From: Xenopus tropicalis
Taxonomy: Eukaryota > Chordata > Amphibia > Anura > Pipidae
NCBI RefSeq assembly: GCF_000004195.4
Contig: NC_030681.2
Coordinates: forward strand, 22,212,482 to 22,276,481
Direction: 5' to 3'
DNA: 64,000 bases
Part shown: positions 56,328 through 64,000 of the stretch, in pieces
Position numbering within the stretch: position 1 is the stretch's first letter
How the letters are laid out: every line of letters starts with the position of its first letter
Program-made: the position numbers and the translations under genes
The notes under the pieces: generated by a model
The model's input: only the letters and a program-made list of their open reading frames with translations
What the model was told of the DNA's origin: nothing
The model's database searches: none

Positions 56328-57217
56328 TACAGGTATAGGACCCGTTATCCAGAATGCCCAGCACCAAGGGTATTCTGGATAAGGGGTGTTTCTGTAATTT
56401 GGATCTCCGTACCTTAAGTCTATTAAAAACTCAATAAAACATTATTTAAACCCAATAGGATTATTTTGTATCCAATAAGGATTATTTATATCTTAGGATC
56501 AAGTACAGGTACTGTTTTATTATTACAGAGAAAAGGGAATCATTTAACCATTAAATAAACCCAATAGGGCTGTTCTGCCCCAATAAGGGGTAATTATATC
56601 TTAGTTGGGATCAAGTACAGGTACTGTTTTATTATTACAGAGAAAAGGGAATCATTTAACCATTAAATAAACCCAATAGGGCTGTTCTGCCCCCAATAAG
56701 GGGTAATTATATCTTAGTTGGGATCAAGTACAGGTACTGTTTTATTATTACAGAGAAAAGGGAATCATTTAACCATTAAATAAACCCAATAGGGCTGTTC
56801 TGCCCCAATAAGGGGTAATTATATCTTAGTTGGGATCAAGTACAGGTACTGTTTTATTATTACAGAGAAAAGGGAATCATTTAACCATTAAATAAACCCA
56901 ATAGGGCTGTTCTGCCCCCAATAAGGGGTAATTATATCTTAGTTGGGATCAAGTACAGGTACTGTTTTATTATTACAGAGAAAAGGGAATCATTTAACCA
57001 TTAAATAAACCCAATAGGGCTGTTCTGCCCCCAATAAGGGTTAATTATATCTTAGTTGGGATCAAGTACAGGTACTGTTTTATTATTACAGAGAAAAAGG
57101 AAATCATTTTTAAAATTCTCAATTATTTGATTATAATGGAGTCTATGGGAGACAGGCTTTCCGTAATTCGGAGCTTTCTGGATAATGGGTTTCCGGATAA
57201 GGGATCCCATACCTGTA
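56328..57217 (+). mobile_element. 113-bp-unit element G (6 units)
   Basis: The TA-flanked ends are TACAGGTATAGGACCCG and GGATCCCATACCTGTA. It is the longest array here, with six CTGTTTTATTATTACAGAG motifs (about 56511 to 57071). The first unit is the diverged type (ATTATTTTGTATCCAATAAGG); later ones differ mostly by CCCC/CCCCC length. Confidence 0.92.
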
Positions 57218-57857
57218 TTATTACTATTTGATTATCTGATATTTTTTCCATGATTCAGTATTAGAAAAACTAAATAACTAAATAAGTAATTCAGCCTCCA
57301 AATGTAAATTCAGCTCTTAATATTTCCATTAGCCAAATCCAAATGGAAAATAAAAAAGTCAGTGTATAACGTGTTTATAACTAAAACAATCTTTGCATTA
57401 CTGTGATAGGAAGAATTTTACCCATCATGCCCTAACTTTTCTTCCAGATGAATTATGCCTCGCTCTCTCGGCTCTACCAAGCACAACCAGTGAATGACTG
57501 TTTTCATGCTGTTTAGGGAATTATTACTGCAAAACATGTTATTTCTAAACAATCAGCAAAAGTGTATGTTCCATTATTCTGTTCCTTCCACTGGAAAGCT
57601 GAAACATATCTTTGCTGTTTTGTTATTAACAAATAATTTCACTTAGCAGGTACATTGCAGGCTTCTTATTTGACACATTATGCATACCAAGTATACTGTG
57701 CTGTATTAAATAATGCACTGTGCAATCATTTATCAACACGGCGCTTGGAATTAAAACCACAACAAGCTAAATTTGGAACTTTTTTTTTAATGCTTTGAAG
57801 CCTGTTTTCCTGTTAATTGTACATCTGCATTTAACCCTTTTTATGCTAGGTATAAAT
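57218..57857. other. No gene seen; unique DNA
   Basis: Non-repetitive, mixed composition, no recognisable frame. Confidence 0.5.
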
Positions 57858-58104
57858 TAGGGATGCGCCAAATCCACTTTTTTGAATTCAGCCGAACCCC
57901 AAATCCTTTGTAAAGGATATTAGGTTCCAGAAGGTTTAAATGTTGCTGCATGGTGAAACATTTTTAACTTCCGTGTAAATGACAAAAAGTCATGTGATTT
58001 TTAGGTTTCGGATTTGGTTTAGCCAGGAGCATAGATTCTGTCGAATCCAAATCCTGATGAAAAAGGCCAAATCTTGACCGAATCCTGGATTTGGTGCATC
58101 CCTT
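57858..58104. mobile_element. hAT-like MITE with TAGGGATGCRCC ends, 247 bp
   Basis: The left TAGGGATGCGCCAAATCCA and right TGGATTTGGTGCATCCCTT are inverted. The interior repeats forms of GAATCCTGGATTTGG in both orientations. The terminus TAGGGATG fits hAT consensus ends. A target duplication is not visible because the right flank is a T-run. Confidence 0.72.
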
Positions 58105-58109
58105 TTTTT

Positions 58110-58354
58110 TCCACAATTTTTTTGCAAAATATTATTTTGTTGCAGTAAAAAAAAACACATTTTTTTTGTGATTTATTATGTGACAAAACCACAACAAATC
58201 CAAAAGAAAAAGAGGTTTGCGGGTTTTTTTCATGTTTTATCCATGTCTTTTCTCATTTCTGCTTTTTGTAATTTTGATCTTTTATTAAATGACTAGACAT
58301 TTGTGGTTTTCGTGGACATTACTTTAGTCATGGTTTCAAAAAATCTGCCCCTAG
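58110..58354 (-). mobile_element. MITE-like remnant related to 23777-24030
   Basis: On the minus strand it starts GGGGCAGATTTTTTGAAACC then ATGACTAAAGTAATGTCC, like the 'ggggcattt...ATCATGACTAAACTCG' start of the other copy. The rest is low-complexity A/T. A hAT-A copy is inserted at or just beside its end. Confidence 0.45.
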
Positions 58355-58670
58355 TAGTGATGAGCGAATTTTTTCGCCAGGCATGGATTCCCAGTGAATT
58401 TCCATATTTTGCCATTGGCGAATTGTTTCGTGAAACTTCCGCGAAGATTCGCAGTGGAAAAATTTGTCACGCATCAAAAAAAGTCACGGTCACGCCAAAT
58501 AAAGTTGCGGTCATGTCAAATTTGGCGTGGTTGCGTCAAAAAAAGACGTGGACGACAAAAAAGTTGCGTGACAAATGCGTTTCACAAATTTTTTGCCATT
58601 TCATGAATTTTCTTGTTGTTTTATGAATTTTATGGCGAAGCAAAATGGGACAGATTCGCTTATCTAACTA
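58355..58670 (+). mobile_element. hAT-A MITE, about 316 bp
   Basis: It starts TAGTGATGAGCGAATTTTT, then GCCAGGCATGGATTCCC, and ends GGGACAGATTCGCTTATC with a disturbed tip. The flanks GCCCCTAG and GCCCTTAC match at six of eight positions. The interior shows AAAAAAGT(C/T)(A/G)CG steps in tandem. Confidence 0.8.
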
Positions 58671-59209
58671 GCCCTTACATGCCAGATGGAAATTTACCGA
58701 TACTATACATTTATATAAACGGAACATTTAAATGGACACAATCATCACAGTTAAGCCTTTCTTTTTAAAAGCCATGTTGTTCTGAGCAAATTAGTAAAGG
58801 GTTAAATTGTAAAAAAAAGAAAAAGATGTTTGTGCATTTGAATAGGTACTTCTCTCATGTTAGTCATGCTCTGCTTCTTTTTATTTTCCTTTAAAAAGCT
58901 GCAGTTCGCTTCTGCTTTAAAAAAAAGAGATTATGGCTATATTTGAAATAGAGAATTATGTCACAGTGGTTACGGCTCCTATCTGAAGCCTATTGCTTAC
59001 AACATTGCAGCCTTTAGGGCAACGGCACATCTAGAAAAGGAAGAGCCATGGATATCCTAAGTAAAAGATAACTGGAAAGAGCAAATTTATGGTCCATAAA
59101 ACAGAAAGAGGAGGACAAAATGAGACATTAAAAAGGGAATGACATCTCTTTTAAATAGAGATTTATACTGTGTAAGATCCAGATGGGTAAAGTAAAAAAA
59201 AAGTCACAA
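58671..59209. other. No gene seen; unique DNA
   Basis: Nothing recognisable; A-runs near 58811 and 58920. Confidence 0.5.
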
Positions 59210-59325
59210 CATTTGCCCAGGTCTACTAACCCATAGCAACTAACCTTATGTTTCCTTTTATACATATGACCAGTAAATGCTTCCTGCTTCGTTGTGGTTA
59301 TGGGTGACCTTTCATTAGACACCTA
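59210..59325. mobile_element. Short MITE fragment
   Basis: TTTGCCCAGGTCTACTAACC, then CATAGCAACTAACC, then GACCAGTAAATGCT, then GGTTATGGGTGACC, give inverted halves shared with 62465-62580. The family is a common frog repeat whose class I cannot fix. Confidence 0.55.
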
Positions 59326-61077
59326 TATTAGTAATCTACTCTCTGCAATGATTAGCAGCACTGGGGTCCTAAAGTCAGTCTTCTATTGACAATTTGCACA
59401 GCCTGCCAAGGGGCCAATATTTCCCTAGCTTAGGAAGTAAATTACCACCTAGTGCTGTTATCATAGATTTCCCAGCAATGTATTTGCCGGTATTGTTTCC
59501 ATGCCCTGTTCATTTCTTCGCACAATTAACTGCTCTGCTAACCTCCACATCCTTTCAAGCCCTGCATTGTTTGCTCCCATACCCCCCTCTCCACTTCAAA
59601 TCGGCCTCCACCTCAAGTTTCCCGCCCATGTAACCCCGCCACGCCACGCCATGAATCACCTCCCTTTACCTGCCCCACTCCTGCAGGCCAATAATCTTCA
59701 AAAAATAAAGGTGGCAACCCAAATGCTCATCGTTGCACATACTGCCTCCCTTGAGTTATTTCATATTTTTAAACAGAGCTACCAATTATTACAGAGACTT
59801 ATTGTTAAAAAGTAACTTGCTATCGACATCCATACAAGACTTTTTACCTGCCATCCCTATGGATACCTTTTGCATCAAGCATTATGCAATACAATCCAGG
59901 TACCAACCATATAAGTTGCCCCAGACAGTGTGGTTGGCTTATTACTGAATACAAATGTCAATGTTTAAGTCTGGCTCGTCTAATTCTCAATCTCAAGTCA
60001 ATAAATGATTCTTCTGTATACTACAAACTGGCAAAGACTTGTATGAGTATTTACCCTGTGGCTTCATAATCAGCAAGTCACAGAGAATGCTCTGACAGTT
60101 GCTTAGCACCTGAAGTCGTAGTTGGCACTAAGACACCTGCTTCTGTGATAACTAAAGACGGTGGGAGGTTGACCATCTGACATTCATCTTGGACTGGAAA
60201 GAAATGGCCTTGCTACCCCACAGTGCTGTCGCCAATTTCCATCCGTAATTGCATATGATTTTCTGTTGCCTTGTCTCCCACTGTAGCCTTCTGAATCACT
60301 AAAGAGACCGCTTTGTTGTCTGTGCTTAATCAATAACTACCTTTTTGCTCCGTGCAAGGCCTTCTTATAAAATATGCACAAAGAACTGAAAAAACGTACA
60401 TGAATATTTCAATTTCATGAAATTGTAATTACACCATTTAAGTCATTTACCGTTGATTACTTTGTGAAGCAAATGTAAACAAAAGCCAGAAGTGCCCCAA
60501 CAAAGTGTTCCGTGAATAACTGATAAGTATAGTCCTGAACGGCAGAATGGCAACAGCGCTTTTTGGAGGGTTTCAGGCTTTTTCTTGCTAATCAAATCTA
60601 TTTTTCAGTGTACGTACATGATCAGCTTTTCTTTAAATTCATTCTGCTTCTACTTTTTTTTTTTTTAAAGCCTGTTAATTCACTTGTAAAATGTACTTTT
60701 CTTAGCACACTAATAAGATTCCAGCGAAGCTAGGAGAAAACTTTATTACCATGGGTATATCAATTTTACGCTAACGGGTTTAAAAATCTGATCCTATCTC
60801 CTGCGCTGTTGCTAATATTGATTGTTCTTCAAACAAGACGAATTTTCATGACTTTAGAACCAAAGAAATTAAATAGGTTCTGCAATGTCATCATGTGGTA
60901 GATCCAATTGCTTTATCTAATTGTCACTTGATTTATCCCGCCTTGCTGTGTGTCTTTATAGCAATTTTCCATCACCACGGCATTTTGTATTACATAAACT
61001 CTTCATGCACAGCAGAGCAATAGACCTGAATGATTGGTCAAAATATTAAAATTAATAATAAGCAGAAAGAAATCAGA
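59326..61077. other. No gene seen; candidate conserved noncoding DNA near 60700-61075
   Basis: The stretch 59560-59690 is unusually C-rich (CCATGTAACCCCGCCACGCC). Frames up to 104 codons at 59394-59815 overlap in different phases and are not recognised. The stretch 60700-61075 (CAGCGAAGCTAGGAG, TTTACGCTAACGGG, TATCTAATTGTCACTTG) is repeat-free and resembles vertebrate noncoding conserved sequence. Confidence 0.35.
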
Positions 61078-61096
61078 GGGGGGGGGGGGGGGGGGG
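61078..61096 (+). repeat. G19 homopolymer
   Basis: An uninterrupted run of 19 G directly counted. Such runs are slippage-prone and can fold into G-quadruplexes; length in an assembly may be unreliable. Confidence 0.9.
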
Positions 61097-61326
61097 AACG
61101 AAGCAAAGGCAGCCGAGATGTGAGGAAAGCTCAAGAATATCGTTTCTGATTACCATGTAAGATTAAGAGGCATTTCATATTTTTTTATAACTCATGAAAA
61201 ATGAAGGAGGAAATATATAATATAAGGTTCAATTCATGGCTCGGAATGCTATACTATAGGGATAGCTTTCATCTTAAAGCAGCTGGAACATTTTATCAAA
61301 GAAAAGAAGAACCAGATTGATTATTA

Positions 61327-62340
61327 CATACTTACATAGTTAAGTTGGGTTGAAAAAAGACCAAAGCACATCAAGTTTAACCCTTTCAAGCAAACCCCAA
61401 TGCAAACACATAGACCTATACAGACCTATCTATACACTCACATACAGACCCACACTGACCTATCTATCCACTCACATACAGACCCACACTGACCTATCTA
61501 TCCACTCACATACAGACCCATACTGACCTATCTATCCACTCACATACAGACCCACACTGACCTATCTATCCACTCACATACAGACCCACACTGACCTATC
61601 TATCCACTCACATACAGACCCATACTGACCTATCTATCCACTCACATACAGACCCATACTGACCTATCTATCCACTCACATACAGACCCACACTGACCTA
61701 TCTATCCACTCACATACAGACCCATACTGACCTATCTATCCACTCACATACAGACCCATACTGACCTATCTATCCACTCACATACAGACCCATACTGACC
61801 TATCTATCCACTCACATACAGACCCATACTGACCTATCTATCCACTCACATACAGACCCACACTGACCTATCTATCCACTCACATACAGACCCATACTGA
61901 CCTATCCACTCACATACAGACCCACACTGACCTATCCACTCACATACAGACCCACACTGACCTATCTATCCACTCACATACAGACCCATACTGACCTATC
62001 TATCCACTCACATACAGACCCACACTGACCTATCTATCCACTCACATACAGACCCACACTGACCTATCTATACACTCACATACAGACCCACACTGACCTA
62101 TCTATCCACTCACATACAGACCCACACTGACCTATCTATCCACTCACATACAGACCCATACTGACCTATCTATACACTCACATACAGACCCATACTGACC
62201 AATCTATACACTCACATACAGACCCACACTGACCTATCTATCCACTCACATACAGACCCATACTGACCTATCTATCCACTCACATACAGACCCATACTGA
62301 CCTATCTATACACTCACATACAGACAGTCTAACCTCATAG
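61327..62340 (+). repeat. Dispersed repeat carrying a 34-bp minisatellite
   Basis: It begins CTTACATAGTTAAGTTGGG, then TTGAAAAAAGACCAAAGC and CATCAAGTTTAACCC, a common frog interspersed sequence. It runs directly into the 34-bp array, which starts from a decayed unit (ACACATAGACCTATACAG). The parent repeat's class is not clear to me. Confidence 0.6.
61423..62323 (+). repeat. 34-bp tandem array, about 26 copies
   Basis: The unit is CACTCACATACAGACCCA then (C/T)ACTGACCTATCTATC. CATACAG starts at 61441 and 61475 set the period at 34 bp. Variants are limited to CACAC/CATAC and TATCCACT/TATACACT. Two units (about 61900-61945) lack one TATC and are 30 bp long. Confidence 0.95.
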
Positions 62341-63060
62341 TTTAAATCTTCCATCCCCTTTACCAGTTTATCAGATTATTACTTTATCCTTTGCTTTTTT
62401 ACAGAAAGCAAAGTGAATACTCACTATATATTTTGGGAAATATAATGTGTACAACGTTTCCACCATGTCTAGTTACCCAGGACAACCAATCAGATGTTTG
62501 CTTCCAAGCAGGTGACCAGTAAATGCTACAGAACCTCCTGTTTTGTTGCTATGGGTATTAGACCTTGGACAAACATTAGAAGTTAGGAATGCAGTGTGCA
62601 ATGTGCAAATTTTGGACATATTGTGCTATTTTTTTACATTCAACACAACTTTTCCCCCATAATTCCAGCATAATTGCGGCTGCACATTGATTTGCACTTG
62701 ACTCATTTGCACTGAATGCATTAAAATGCTTGCAGTTGCAATTCTATCTAAATGTTTGGCTGATATGCAATTTTTGTGATCTGTTTAAATTAAGTCTTTA
62801 CTAATATTGTGTTAATGAGGAAACGATTATGTGCAAAATTGGCCTGAACTTGTTTTTCTCCCGTTTATCTCAGTTCCTAACTCAAGGCTGCATAAATCAA
62901 ACTGCAAGACCTAAGAATCAAATGCAATATGATGAACTCCTCGCTGTTTGTATACCTGCCTCTCTATATAAAGCATGTGTGAGTCTATTCCTGTCATATT
63001 TATGTGTTTGGGGATTCGTGTGTATATAAATGTATCTATGTACATTTAGATAAATGTCAT
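62341..63060. other. No gene seen; short MITE fragment at 62465-62580
   Basis: The fragment GTTACCCAGGACAACCAATC then AGGTGACCAGTAAATGCTAC then GTTGCTATGGGTATTAG is the second copy of the 59210 family. The remainder is unique. Confidence 0.5.
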
Positions 63061-63345
63061 CTCTGGGAAAGAATGCAAAGGGGAAAATGCAATTAAAGGC
63101 AGCCAGAAGGAAAGAACAGACAGAAAACTATAAAAAGAAGGTGAGAGAGAAACTGAGAGTGGAGAAGAGAGGGACTGAGAAAAGAAGCAAGATAACAATG
63201 TTACACAAGTCAATAGCAAGAGAGTGAGTGGGTGGTGAGAAAAAGGCAGAACAGAAGAGCAGAACATCTGAGCCCAAGCAAGATGGAGGAAAAAGAAACA
63301 GACGTGCAAATAGATAATCGCAGAACTATACAATATTTTTACTGG
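63061..63345 (+). repeat. Purine-rich region
   Basis: Strong A/G bias, with GAGAGAGAAACTGAGAGTGG and similar steps. The 101-codon minus-strand frame, rich in Leu, Ser and Phe, is a by-product of the biased composition. Confidence 0.6.
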
Positions 63346-63636
63346 AATCATATGGACGTGCCCAGAAAGAATTGCTTTATTTATAACTCAAAATAAAGGA
63401 ATTAAACCCAGGGTTCATTTTAAACTATACCAAGAAATTGAAGAGAAATACATTCTCATTCCCTTGCTTGTCTTGTCATTTTTTGCGCTTTGTGTTTGTC
63501 TATATACTAAATATTCAGCAAAACACAGTTTTGTAGCTCCACTGCCCTGTTATAAAGTATTATTGTTATTTCTGAACCCTTAGTACGTAACAAGAGTTAA
63601 AGAAAACCAAAACAAATCTCATAGAGCATCTTATTA
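63346..63636. other. No feature seen
   Basis: Unique AT-rich DNA. Confidence 0.5.
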
Positions 63637-63905
63637 ATATAATTTATACAGTGCAAACATATCACCTACTTTTCACTCTCACCAGTCCATTACCAGTTGT
63701 GCAATTGAATTAGAGTTGTTATCAGTCTGCATTACTAGGAGCAAAGTAACCTGGCAACCTGCTGCTTTGTTTGTGGGACTTTAGGAGGAAACCCACCCAA
63801 AGATAGGGAGAACATACAAACTCCATACACAGAGTTCCCTGGTCAAAACTGAACCAATATTAACTATGCAAGGCAGCCATTCTAGCTGCTGTGCCAATGC
63901 ACATA
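63637..63905 (-). mobile_element. tRNA-derived SINE, minus strand, decayed
   Basis: On the minus strand it reads GGCACAGCAGCTAGAATGGC then CTGCCTTGCATAG, then GGAGTTTGTATGTTCTCCC and GGGTGGGTTTCCTCC, ending with TTTGCACTGTATAAATTATA. This is the same SINE type as 8757-9010, with the 'GTTTGTATGTTCTCCC...GGTTTCCTCC' body better preserved. Confidence 0.75.
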
Positions 63906-64000
63906 TTTAAAAAGATTGTTTTCATTTTTACATTTTCCAAATTACCAATCTTGAGGCATTAATTATGTTCTGGGGCCACACATTGGAAGTCAGAAATGCT
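63906..64000. other. No feature seen at window end
   Basis: Short unique tail of the window. Confidence 0.5.

Noticed and set aside
10416..57100. CRISPR-like array (113-bp direct repeats)
   Set aside because: Units are contiguous with no unique spacers, inside TA-flanked inverted termini, in a vertebrate-like genome. They are MITE-internal tandem repeats.
59394..59815. Overlapping frames of 79 and 104 codons as a gene
   Set aside because: They are in different phases over a C-rich patch, with no recognisable domain or splice context.
1..64000. Bacterial-style operons, promoters or terminators
   Set aside because: Repeat content and lack of coding density fit vertebrate DNA; no ribosome binding sites or gene clusters exist.

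Overview
This window looks like frog genomic DNA, most likely Xenopus. The grounds are its interspersed repeats: TTAA-flanked T2/Kolobok-type MITEs, several hAT MITE families, and a dispersed element carrying a 113-bp tandem unit. I recognise these by memory of frog repeats, not by a search. I found no protein-coding gene, rRNA or tRNA that I can support. The open frames are short, lie on both strands, and are mostly inside repeats. The region is intergenic or inside a very long intron.

Layout. 0-5 kb: palindromic TTAA MITEs, three hAT copies with 8-bp target duplications, and a MITE carrying about 16 copies of a 52-bp unit. 5-10 kb: unique DNA with a T2-type MITE, a tRNA-derived SINE and a 182-bp MITE. 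10-21 kb: the first 113-bp-unit element, a second hAT family ('hAT-B', ends CAGGGGTCCCCAAC), and three more hAT-A copies. 21-32 kb: a perfect 110-bp-arm inverted repeat, two ATCT microsatellites, a second 113-bp-unit element, another hAT-B copy, and a 33-bp minisatellite. 32-45 kb: long unique stretches, a decayed LINE reverse transcriptase on the minus strand with LINE-like 3' tails, and a hAT-A copy interrupted by a 113-bp-unit element. 45-59 kb: the densest part, with nested insertions, a CpG-rich hAT-A element and a SPIN-like hAT MITE with a perfect target duplication. 59-64 kb: unique DNA, a 19-base G run, a 34-bp minisatellite and a minus-strand SINE.

The main story is stratigraphy and internal expansion of non-autonomous elements. 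At least 14 copies or fragments of one hAT family ('hAT-A', ends TAGTGATGRGCGAA) occur. I could read 8-bp target duplications for nine of them: five perfect and four with one mismatch in eight, with two weaker candidates beyond that. Unrelated dispersed families each carry expanded internal tandem repeats (52, 113, about 20 and 34 bp). Unique stretches near 7.6, 30.4, 37.2, 40.5 and 60.8 kb look, subjectively, like vertebrate conserved noncoding DNA. Nothing here amounts to a new multi-gene system.

Strand convention for MITEs (they have no real coding strand). hAT-A '+' begins TAGTGATGGGCGAA and ends in the GGGACAGATTCGC side. hAT-B '+' begins CAGGGGTCCCCAACC. The 113-bp-unit element '+' reads AATAAACCCAATAGG.
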